This document shows positions 50,240 through 61,700 of a stretch of DNA of 64,000 nt, piece after piece. The translations under genes were made by a program, and so were the position numbers. The first letter of the stretch is position 1, and each line of letters starts with the position of its first letter. This stretch comes from Anseranas semipalmata (taxonomy: Eukaryota > Chordata > Aves > Anseriformes > Anseranatidae): the NCBI GenBank assembly GCA_013399115.1, contig VXAA01001942.1, forward strand, positions 1,599 to 65,598, given 5' to 3'. A model generated the notes under the pieces. The model saw only the letters and a list, made by a program, of their open reading frames with translations, made no database searches and was not told where the DNA came from.

Positions 50240-53200
50240 AAGAAAAGCTTAAAACATCATTACATACAAGCACTCACTGAGTATCAGCTTCATGTTTGAA
50301 AGCTATGGCTTTAGCCTGGGTCTGCGCTGACTCTTGGTGGCCTGGCTGCTCATCTGAGTGTTACCAACCGGTTTGTTTCTGGGCTGCTTAGTGCTACTGA
50401 TTCACTCCACGTATTGCTTGGCCCCACATGCTCTGGATCCCGTGTCGTGCCTTGAAGTATAATTGTTCTCTGTGTTTCTTTTGAATTTGAAGTGCTTGGA
50501 ATAAAAGATCACTGTGATGCAGCCCACTGGGGTGTTTTACAGCATGAAACCCAGACATGGGTGCTGCATAGCACAAGGGTATGTTTGAGGGTGCCAAGTC
50601 TTTTGGGATAGTGTTAGATGAGTGTCCAGGGCAGAGGGAGTCAAACTTGTGCACATCCATGCTGGACTCCACAGAAAACTATCCTGTTGTGTCCGGGATT
50701 CTGCATAGAGGGAATGAGTTATTGCACCCCAGAGAGGAGCCTGAGAGCCAACCAGCATGTACATATGTATGCAATGTAGTCAGCAGACAGGGCCCTGAGC
50801 AAAAACAGGAGTGAGCTGAATTGCCTGGACAGAGATACTGTATGCAGGTCTCCTACAATCAGGGTGTAGAATCTGGTCTCAGAAATATTCATTGTTTTCT
50901 TCAAGGTGAGGCTCTATCAACCTGCTGCCTTTTGTCAGGAAATGTGGTGACTCTTGTAAGAGAGTTGGAAAGTTCTTCTAAACTAATAATTTATATGCAG
51001 AATGGGAAATCAGCAAGGGCTAGAGTTAGATTTGTGCTGAGCTGTCAAGAATGGTTTGGAAGTAAATAATACTGCAGTGAGTTCTCAAACCGAGAAACTC
51101 CTCACTACCGAGTTTCGTTTTTTCCTATTGTAATGTCACAACATAAAGGCTGAAAAAAAAAAAAGACTGGTTTGGCTTTTTGAATAGACAAGGCAAAATG
51201 GTAGATCACTATTTTATAAAGGCAAATATAAAGTGAAGTTCTGTCCCCAGCTTTAGGCTTGCACTATGAAGCAAATTTTTAATTTTGCTTCCATGATTCT
51301 GCCATGATTGAGCCAGTGAGACTGAAATTTTTATGTATGTTTCTCTGACAAAGATGCATAATGAGCATCTAGCATAATGAGATGCAACACAAATCAGGCT
51401 TTTCTATGATAGAGAGTCTTAAAACCTGGTTGTTTTCTTTCTTCTTAAACTCTGAAAATTATTTGTAATTCACGTAACTCCCAATCTTGAATAGGACCAA
51501 CATATTTACTTTAGTATATCATTTTAAGTACTTAAGGGATTCTGATCAGGTGAAATCTCAATGCTTATGCATTAATTCAAAAGCCCTCCAGTCTGATGAA
51601 AATGTTCTTATCTACTCCCTAAAAGTGCAGTAGTGACCTGTCACACTTGTAACACTCCTAGCCACACACAGGTTCTTGCAATACCACACAAACAATGCCA
51701 ATCCCATGGATCTGATTAAGTCTCGACATTGTGTTCTGCATCAGCTGTCCAGCTGAACAGGTGAAGATCTCCAGTGGGGAAGAAGGGAGTGGGATCAGCA
51801 TTGCTGCAAGGAAGGGTTGGGAAACCGGCACAGAGGGACTGCACATCCCTTGGAAGAGAAGACTGGGCATAGAAAGGAGGAGAAGGAACAGAGAAATCCT
51901 AGGTGTCACACTGGTGAAAGAGGGTGGGAAAAGGAAACAAAGCAGAAAATCTAGGGAGAGATCTCCAGTGTTTTGCCGGACCAGAGGATGCTATTCAGTA
52001 AACCTCAGCTGCTGACTGTTCTGCACCCCTGTAATAGCAATGAACAATACTGCATCTCCTTTCGAAACCACTTCATGAAGTGAGCAGCATCTCCTGTACT
52101 TCTGATTCTTTCAAAATTCTTCATTTTCTGTAATGGTGTTCATACAATTTTCTATGTTATGAAACAAAATGTATGTTGTGTGCAGACATAAGGCTTTCCT
52201 GATTCAAAAGCTAAAGGACACATTTTGCTGCTTGACAATTTTTCTGCTGCCTGGCAGAGAAATACAGTTCTGGAAAGCATGATTCCTCTTAATCTTTTTC
52301 ATACTTACGCAGTATGTCCATGTTACAGAGCCAAAGAAATTTGTATACATGACACATCAGCACTCTCTGAGACTAGCTATGTAATAGGTTTGTCACAGGC
52401 AATCTTTTTAAAAGAGGTGATATGACTGCTTTTACCATGTGATGTTTAATCAAGATTTAGAAGAGCTTCTACACTTCTTATTCCTCTATGACCGCATTTG
52501 ATGATGAAGATTTAACTTTGAGTTTACGTTCTTTCCAGAAAATGCTCAAGTATTTTTAGCGACCTTAACCTCATCTCCCTAGTCTCAAGTATCTTTTTTT
52601 TTTTTTTTTTGAGGTTTTTATTAATGTGGAAGTTCCTCTATTTTGTTTTTATCAGTTGTAGCTTTTCTGTAAATTTCTATGACCTTAACTTTCAGCTGCA
52701 GTTTGTTTTTTTTTTTTTTTAATGTTTGTTGTTGGTAATGGAAATGTCCTAACAAGTCCTTTCATACTAAACACTGAACCAGCTTTCATTTCTGTTTAAT
52801 AGAGTATTTTGGTCAGGTACCTTTCATATTGCTTTTGTTTCTTTGAGATGATAAATCACAAAGGTGAACATCGTGTGTCTTGGCTTATTTCCAAATTATT
52901 AATCATTTGTCTCTTTTCAGCAATATAAAAAAATGTGAGCTTTCACATTGTACACAATAAATTAAGCCCTATCTGACAAATAAAACCATCCTCCTTCCCA
53001 ACAAGCCCATGCAGCATTCATTCCAAACAACACTGGCCCAGACCCAATGCTCTTTTCCTGTTCCTGGCAGAAAAAAAAAACACTGAAGGTGACCTCAAAT
53101 CATTGTTGAACCATCCTTGCTGTGGCCAGAGAGAGCCCTGTAACAGTGAGTAACCTAAAAACTGATTTGAAGTGTATAGGGTTACACCACCACTGAATGC

Positions 53201-56200
53201 ACCTCATTGCCACAACTGCACAGCCAAAAAATGTTTTAACATGTAGCCATTAATTATTTTAACATGTGGCAATGATATTTTGATGTGACCTTATTAGGCT
53301 GGAGATATGACATGAAGCAATAAGAGTGACTTAATATTACTTAATATTTACTTAATATCACACATTTTGCTACACAATTACAGTAACTTGCAAGAGCCCT
53401 TTAAGAAGAGAGGGTATCCTTACAGTGCAGTATCTTTTTTTCCTTGAATGGAAACCCTTGCCAGGCTAACAGGCTGCACGTACACGCCTGCATTATTGAA
53501 ATCTAATTCAGAACAGGATACTGACCCTTTAATCTGGTTCTGCCCAGACAAATCCACTCACCAGATGAAGTCAGTAACATTTATCACAAATCCATCTGAC
53601 ATAATGCATCCAAACACAACAAACTCATCATATCGACCCTGCAGTAAGGATTCTGTTCAGCTAAAGACTAAGGGGCTTGCCTGCATTTCTGTATGTTTTT
53701 TCTCCCCAGCCCTTGAATGTTTGTTGTCCATACAAACTAAGCATATTAATACTCCTTAATACTCACTAAGCCAAGGGAAACCAATTATCCTTACAGCTGT
53801 GTGGAGCGCTCACATACAAAGACAGAGACAGACGGAACATAATGAGTTAATAGCCATCATTTCCTAGGAGTGGGGCTTCAACAGCCTCCTCGGGAAATTT
53901 CACTTCTGCTTGATTTACCTGGCAACCTGTGTTTTTATCTGGATTGGCAGGCTGGAAGGTCACAGTTCAGCTGTCCTAAGAGTGTTGTATGTTTAGGTGT
54001 TTCAGATCAGGGATAAATGTCATGTACCACCTAGTTTCCAAAGCTCCCTTAAGCATCTCTTCTGTTTCTTTTCAGTAGGACTTTAACAACGAAAACTTTC
54101 CACTTAGATGCTATTTTACATTTAAGAAGATTAGTTGTGCTTCTCTTGCATGTTTTCTGGGTCTTATTAAATGCTTTAAAGTTATTAAACTTAGAGGAGT
54201 ATCTAAATAAAGCAAATCCCCCAGCCACTTCATTTAAAACATTAAACTTCTGACAGCTACGTAGGTGGTTGTTGTTTTTTTTTCACCATAGAGCCTACAC
54301 AGAAGTGCAAAGTCTGGCCATTTCCTGGTGTAACTCAAAGGATTACTTTGGAGACTGTCCCCTCTCCTCTTTGCCTTATTCTCAAAGAATACAGCAGCCT
54401 TCATGTTGAATGACCAAATGATTTATTTTTAAAATGTGCGCATGCAGCAGAACTAAAAATCTAGGCTGCACCTGCAGCTCCTGATGCTCCCTTGCCTGCG
54501 TGTCTGCACGCTAAAATGGAAAATGAACTTTTCACCCTTCCATTTCTTCGTACTCTCAAAATACAAGTGTCTCAGTGGACTTTAAATAGAACCTACAACC
54601 ACTGAGACTCAGGAATATGAGTCTCAGTGTAGTCCATGTATTCAGTTGTGGGGAAAGGATTTTAGGTTGTCTTTCAAAATACTTCTTTTTCTGTCCAATG
54701 ACTGTTACCTGAAATGCACAGGCAGATCTGGATGCAGAAGAAAACAAAAACAAAACCCAAATCCTAAAATCATACAACTTAAAGCTTAAGCCGTTGGAAT
54801 ATGGTGTCTAGCTACTTTTTTCTTTTCCAGAGGCACTTACAAGTCATATGCTGTAGCCCTCTACCTCTCACAGGGCTTGAAAAACAATCAATAAGCACAT
54901 GTTTGCCAAGTCCCATTTGTTCTGAAAGCACCTGATTTCCTACACACAGATAGAAGGCATCATGCAGATGGCATGGGCTCCAAGGTCCCAGAAAGGGAGC
55001 AGGCTGCAGGTGAGATGTGTCACCCCACTGAGCACAGAGCTTCTTGTCTGTGGGCTCCAGTCCTGGTCTCAGCACACAGGTTGCTCAGAGGTTCCTAATT
55101 CTCCCAGTGCCCTAGGCAGGGAGCCCATGCACCTACTACAAGGCATGGGGGCCCCAAAAGTGAGCTTGTGGTACCTAAACTGTAGGCATCTCTCTTTTTT
55201 TCTTTTTTCTTTTTTTTTTTTCTTTTTTCTTAGATGTGATCCACTTCCTAACCTTAACCACCAAAACAGTAGGCATCCAGTCTAAACTGGCTAATCTATT
55301 TTTCACTATAGAGACAGGCATCCTCAGAAGGCAATTCAACCCACCTTAAACAGCTATTTTTAGTTGCACTGAATTTTCTTCACTCCTTTCCTCTCTCTGC
55401 TGGACCTGTCTTACCTTTCCTTCCTTAACTACAGATAAAGCCCAGACAGCCCATATAAACCAGACAGCTAACTTCCGGGTGGCTAATGCAAAATGAAATG
55501 AATTCCACTCTCAGAAGCAAGCCAGGCATCAGCATGGCTTGGGGCATGTTGTATCAATGGCAATGCCAGAGTATGTTAAAAAAAAAAAAAAGTCTGAAAC
55601 TAATCTCTTTTAAGAGTGACAGCCACAAAATTCCTGTGCATCTATTTGCAAGATAAGACCACCTTCTCAGCCCTAATTCCTCCATGGGATTTTCATTCAC
55701 GCAGGCATTGGTATCTTCTGTTTAGAAATATCTGAGAAAGATCAGCCATGTTGTTATGGTGGCACCACTTCCACCTCTTAGAAGACCCTTTTAGTTTTGA
55801 CAGCAGATACACAGGTACAGTTTAGGTCTTAAGTGATACTCTGCTGCAAAATTCCAAAGTACAGGTCTGTCACTGAGATTTACAGTGCTGTCCTTCCAAA
55901 TGCAGTATTTGTGAATTCACTAAATTGAAGGGTTGGCATTCTTCAGCTTGTAAAACCGTCCGAGCTGATATGTAAGTGGAACAAAGTTGAAATGCTGAGT
56001 GCTGGGTACAAACAGCCTGAATCTGAGATATCTTCTAAATCTTGGGGCAAAATGCCTGCTCACAGGACATAGCATCTCTCAGCCCACAGATCAATAGCCC
56101 GTCAAGCCTAGACAAAGACTGCAGTTTCTATCTCACTGACATTTTTCTCTCCTTTGTGGCGGGGTGCACATTTTCTTCCTGTCCCTGTATAGCCCCACAG

Positions 56201-56429
56201 CTCCAATCTGGTGCTTACTAGGAACAGGTGGTGTTCACTTCCCATAATGCGAGCTGGCCATATATCCTGAGTGTCATGTACATCGTCTCTTCCTCCTCTG
56301 CCTCTGCTTCTTTCTTAAATAACCTTTGTCAGAAGAAGGCCAACTCATGTTAGAACAGATGTGCCTTGCTCAAGGGGGAGGAGAGAAAAGCATTTCTGTG
56401 CAGCTCTGTCTCTCTGCAGAGACATTTTT

Positions 56430-57560
56430 AACTGTGTGACATCCTCAGCCAAGACAGCAGCTTGCTTTCTGCTCACTGCTTTGTCCCTGTCTTTAAAATT
56501 TTGGTGGCTCATGGACACAGGAGATCATTTAGATAAAAGCTTTCAATCAAACCATCAATTATTATTAAATTCAAAGGAAATCTTTTAGAATGTTTTTTTC
56601 TTTTCTAGCCACCACAACATGCCAACTAAAGCTGCTGTGAGACTAGGAATAGCCATTCATTAATCACAGACCCTTCTGTCCCCAGGTCAAAGTAGCAACA
56701 CACATTAATTAAATGAATTTATTTAAAATGGAGATCAGGCAATAAGCAGGAAGCAAACTGCAGAGAAAGCTAGTCATTAACCTGATTTCTCCCTTCCCTG
56801 CCTCCTCCGCTGATGCTGTACTGACTGCAGTTTCTGCCTCTGGCAGGCTTAATGAATATTCACTCTTATAAAGAGCCTGACATTCTGCACTGATTCTGAA
56901 GCAGCACATCAAATGCAAACAGTGTGCACTGAAAAAAAAACCCTCCTTGTGTCATTTGGAGGATCTCTGCAGACATTCTGACTTCAGTGATCATCCCTAA
57001 GCCTTTTTGGGATTAAAATGCCCATTTAATCTTTTTTTTTTTTTTTTGGGGGGGGGGGGGGGGATGAAAAGAAAAAAAAAAATCANNNNNNNNNNNNNNN
57101 NNNNNNNNNNNNNNNNNNNNNNNNNNNNNNNNNNNNNNNNNNNNNNAAGCAAAAATCCATCATCAGCATGATAAAATGATATATACTGAACTGAAAGGTG
57201 GGGAAATGATTCAGCCAGAACAAAGTTGAACCATTTTAACTATCAGTTTAACAAACAATCCCATCCATCTCTAAGGACTATGTCAATTTTGAATCTTAAA
57301 GGAAAAGCAAATAAATAATTCTCACTCTCTGCCCTTCCATCTGTTTGACTTGTTCTGCACTAATGACTCAGAGACAGGAGGAATGAACAAAAGGAAATCT
57401 TTTCCCCACTGAGGAGCCTGTAGCTTTAGTCCATTGCTTGGATTTAAAGTCAGTAACATTAAACGGGGTAATTATAGCACATATGCTGTGGGAGATCTGT
57501 AACCCCCCGCTGCTCCAACATCCAGCTGCAAAGCTGGGGGTGGGCACGGGGGTCACTTCC
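56430..57560. promoter_or_regulatory. Candidate intronic regulatory region (positional match to HS5-1)
   Basis: A repeat-free stretch dense in homeodomain/POU-type motifs, for example CAATTATTATTAAATTCAAA near 56,560, ACATTAATTAAATGAATTTA near 56,703-56,722 and CTTAATGAATATTCACTC near 56,848-56,865. It is interrupted by a gap. Mammals carry the alpha enhancer HS5-1 in this intron. I saw no good CTCF core here, so this rests on position and motif texture only. Confidence 0.25.
57034..57146. other. Assembly gap next to poly-T/poly-G run
   Basis: Poly-T followed by a run of about 16 G (to 57,063), then 61 Ns at 57,086-57,146. The gap length may be nominal. Confidence 0.97.
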
Positions 57561-58182
57561 AGCTCAGACTCAGGTTACTGTCCATGCTGACACTTAATTT
57601 AAATAAAAATACCTATCTCATTATAGGAAAATAATCTTACATCACTGTGTATTAAAGCAATTGTCTCAGATACCAAATAGCTCTGCCTGCATATTCAGAG
57701 ATCCATGAAAGCAAACACTGATTTGCTTACTGCCACAGCCTGCTGTGGCCAAGAGCACAACACACAGAGCAGCCCCACACACTCTCTCATCACAAAAGGA
57801 GGCTTTTTCTCCCATGAAAACATCAGCCTTCTCAGGTAATATCCTTCTAATGCTGTAGCTGTGCTCAGTCTTGCTCCCACCAATTGAAATTGTCATGGAA
57901 AGAAGCTGTTAGTCCTTGCTCAGGACCCAGTTTAACCCTTTCCTCACCAAAATGAGAACTACACTTTTGTCTGCTGCGTCGCTGCGCCAGCATGTACACA
58001 ACCCCAGGCTGCTCCATGTCATCCTTCCAGCTCTAATCAGATGCTGGACTCTCAAAGTTGCAGTGTATGAATGTTTGTGACGCATGCAGAGATTCTTAGG
58101 GGGAGGCGATGCCTGCAATCTACAGTAGATGGATTTTTATTTGAGCATTTCACCCTGTCTGCTGGCCATAGTGATCATTTTT

Positions 58183-58797
58183 CATAGAATCATAGAATGG
58201 TTTGGACTGGAAGGGACCTTAAAGATCATCTAGCTCCGACCCACTCCTGTGGACAGGGATGCCACCCACAGGTTGCCCAAAGCCCCATCCAACCTGGCCT
58301 TGAACATCTCCAAGGATGCCGCATCCACAGCCTCTCTGGGCAACCTGTGCCAAGGCCTCACTATCCTCATAATGAAGAATTTCTTCCTAACATCTAATCT
58401 AAGTCTACCCTCTTTTAGTTTAAAACTGATGCCCCTTGTCCTGTCACTACACTCCCTGATAATGAGTCCCTCCCCATTTTTCCTATAGGCCCCCTTTAAA
58501 TATTGGAAGGCCACTATAAAGTCTCCCCGGAGCCTTCTGAGAAAGTCGGGATTATTTAGCCTTCTCTCTTCTCAACCTTCCTTCATAGCAGAGGTGCTCC
58601 AGCCCTCTGATCATCTTCATGGCCCTCCTCTGGCCTCGCTCCAACAGCTCCATGTCCTTATGCTAGGGGCCCCAGAGATGAACACAGCGCCCCAGGTGGG
58701 GTCTCACAAGAGCAGAGCAGAGGGGGAGAATCACCTCCCTCGCCCTGCTGGCCATGCTGCTTTTGAGACAGCCCAGGATATGGCTGTCTTTCTGAAA
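58183..58797 (-). mobile_element. CR1 LINE fragment, minus orientation, intact 3' end
   Basis: Starts with CATAGAATCATAGAATGG, the reverse of the CR1 8-base tail, followed by GGACCTTAAAGATCATCTAG. It continues through CAACCTGGCCTTGAACATCT, CACAGCCTCTCTGGGCAACC and GGCCCTCCTCTGGCCTCGCT to CAGCCCAGGATATGGCTGTC. About 615 bases; the best preserved CR1 copy of the window, 5' truncated. Confidence 0.96.
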
Positions 58798-61700
58798 TTT
58801 TTAAAGTTCTTAGTTGAAAACAAACCAGGGAAAAAAAAAAAGTTTATTTTTTACCTTATAAATGTATTGTAAATATATGTGGGCAGCCAGAGTACTGGCC
58901 GTCCTGTCCTTGTTTTAATGCATTAAGGTAAAAGGGCAGTGAGTAGCACAGAAACACTGGGCTTGGTGCTGGGGGGCTGATGTGCCCCCACGCACCTGGG
59001 TAGGGAGCACTGAGGTGGTGGGGGCAGCAGCTGGGGCCAGCTCAGCCCCGGGGCCCTGTGGCAGATCGGCCTCGCTGTCCCCTCAGCTCCCCCAGCTCCC
59101 TCCCTCCTCTTCCTCCAGCCACTGCCCCTGGAGCCCTGCCAGGGAAAACCAGCGGGGTCCTGGGGGCCGCTCCTTGCATTGCCCTCTGCAAAAGTGATTC
59201 CCAGAGACCTCTATGGAGTTCTCAGCATCAGGTGCTCAGCAATTTAAAATCCAAAATATCCAAAGTTGCTGTTCTCTTAACTTCAAGGTAATGTGTTATT
59301 TTGTCACATTTGTTGTATTGAAAAGCCAGCATTGTTTTCGTGTATTCTAACATGCTCGTTGAGAAGAAAGTGATTCAGACTCTAGCTTGAAGAGTAAAAC
59401 CTATATTAGTTTCTGTATTTTGATCACCCATTTGTTTATCACTTTTATAGCAGTGACTGTAGTGTGATCACAGTCACACTTTACAATTTACCTTGTAAAT
59501 TGTTTATCATTCTGGTTATTGGTCTGATATAGTAAGCCAGCTTCCTAGCAGCTATTATGGGCAAATACATGCTTTACTATCTGCAAATATAAAACCAGTT
59601 CATGCTTCTGAAACAAAACAACCCAGAAATGTGGAAAAAGAAATGCAATGCTCAAGAAAAGCTTAAATTTTGTGCTTTGATTTCTTTTGAAGTATTTTTC
59701 ATTTCCTACTGTGACTGTGTGCTTATTGAATTGATGTAATGGGCCTGCATGGTGTATTGCTGATGAGTCCAGCATGACTCTCGCTGCTCTAAGAGAAACT
59801 CAGACAGGTAGTAATTCATACAGATGGAGGCAAGAAAGGCAGCAGGGTAAGCTCAGTTTTATTCTGTGTTCATACAGGCAGATATAAGACCTTCCCCCTT
59901 CCATTCTACATTATAGATCAATGGAGAACCAGCAAATTGTATAGGTGGAGTTCAGCAAAGGAAGACTGAGCCTCCACTACAAAAAGAGTCACCTTAGGTG
60001 AACACAAAGAAAGAGGAAAAATTGTGAGTCCCATGGATAGAGTTCCAGATGACCTACAGAAATGTGGGACACCACATGAGACCCCCTGTCTATGGGTATT
60101 CATGGCTTTTTGTCACCTTCAGGCCAAACCTGGTGCTATCCTTAAAATACCCTGAACCTATCAGAGCAGCAAACAGTTACCCAGGCCTCTGCTGAGGGCT
60201 GATTTTAGGACTGCTAGGTGACACATCACAAAAATTTGGACTTTGAGATTAATCTTCAAAAACTGGGATGTCTGAATTGTGGCTCAAACCTCACCCTGGG
60301 TGTGACCAGGATGGAGGCGGCATTCTGGCTGCTTTCAGCTGACTGGTGCTGGCTCTGTTATATAGAGAAATGAAATATTGTGAAGAGAGCAAAAGTCATT
60401 TCAGAAGACAAAGCTGCAAACAGCAGGAACAGATCTGTGCACTGCCTATTCTGGATTATGGAAAGCCAATTCTGGTTACTGTATTCTGTCAAATTTAAGT
60501 AAAAGTAACTTCATTCTTACATACAAGTATTTTTATGTGGAAGACAACAGGCTCACAGAGCATCATAAATCCTGCTGTGAAGGTGAAAAGGAGGAAGCAT
60601 TTGCTGGCTGGTGCTGCAGTGTGTAACAGTATTCTGCAGACAACCACCCCCTCTCTTTGCTGCCTGCTTGATGAGCTCTTGAGCTGCAGCCAAGAGCACA
60701 GATGCACTGTCTATATGGTCACCTCCTGCCACTGGAGGCCACTCTGCTTCTGTGGGGTGATCACAGGATCAGCAGTATGGATCAACAGCCACCTTCTGTC
60801 TTAGCCACTACCTCTATGGCTGGCTGTGATTGATTCCCCAAAGAAGCAAAATCTCAGGTCAGGGGACTTCAGGCTAGCTGAAGGCAGGATTAGATGTTCT
60901 CCTAGCATTGGATCTCCTGGACAGGACTAGCTTGTTTTTATTTGTGTCTGCCTTAGAGAATGAACACTTCTAAGTGAATTCACCTGAATTCAGTCCCCTT
61001 CAACAGAACTGTTGACCATGTACCAGTCTTTACAGCTGTGAAGACCTTCTGCAGATAAACTGACTTTGGCAGTCCATGTCACTGTTGGTGCAGAAGGAAG
61101 AAAGAGCCCAGCACAGCTGCCAAAGCCCAGTGCTAGCAGGTAAAAGAGAAACCCCACTTTATAGCTGAGCACAACTTATAAAAAGGCAGTAACTATGGAA
61201 ACCTGCAGCATCAGTTTTAGTCTTCTGAAGCAGAACCTAATTTTAGTCAAGTAACTGGATGATTGAAGTGATAGTGAGAGAAAAAGGGACATATTTATTT
61301 CAGTCCTTTTAGAGGCGTCTATTTTAAACATGAATGAATGTGTGAGCTTCACCACTTAGACAGGATAGCATAGTAATGGGTCTTGGACACCTAAGAAATG
61401 GTCATAAAAGATAACTTCTTTCTTTTTCTCATCATCTACATTCAGCCTACAGGCCTCAATTATTCCTCTTGTATTTGGTTCCCATCCCAGCAGCCCAAAA
61501 CACTATACTCCGCAGGCTAGATGACTGCAGTGTGAAGCTTTCTGCTTGGAACTTCCTTTTAGAAACCATGCAAAGCTTCAGAGAGTGGACAGTGCAGTGC
61601 CTTGTCTCTCAGAGGTTGGAGGTGGCTCCATGCTCTGAACCTCAGAGTTGGAACCTGTTCCCTGGCTCCCTGTGGATCTCATCACAAATAAAGGGATAAT

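Larger units (their letters stand above)
50240..58182. other. PCDHA last intron, part 1 (no exon found)
   Basis: Non-coding by inspection. No sequence matching alpha constant exons 1 or 2 was seen. Contains poly-T runs (52,592-52,610; around 52,707-52,720), an NRF1-like TGCGCATGCA at 54,437-54,446, homeodomain-type AT-rich motif clusters at 56,430-57,560 and an assembly gap. In mammals this intron holds the HS5-1 enhancer. Confidence 0.6.

Noticed and set aside
53860..53900. REST/NRSE-like half site (TTCAACAGC)
   Set aside because: Only the left half resembles the motif; the right half does not match.
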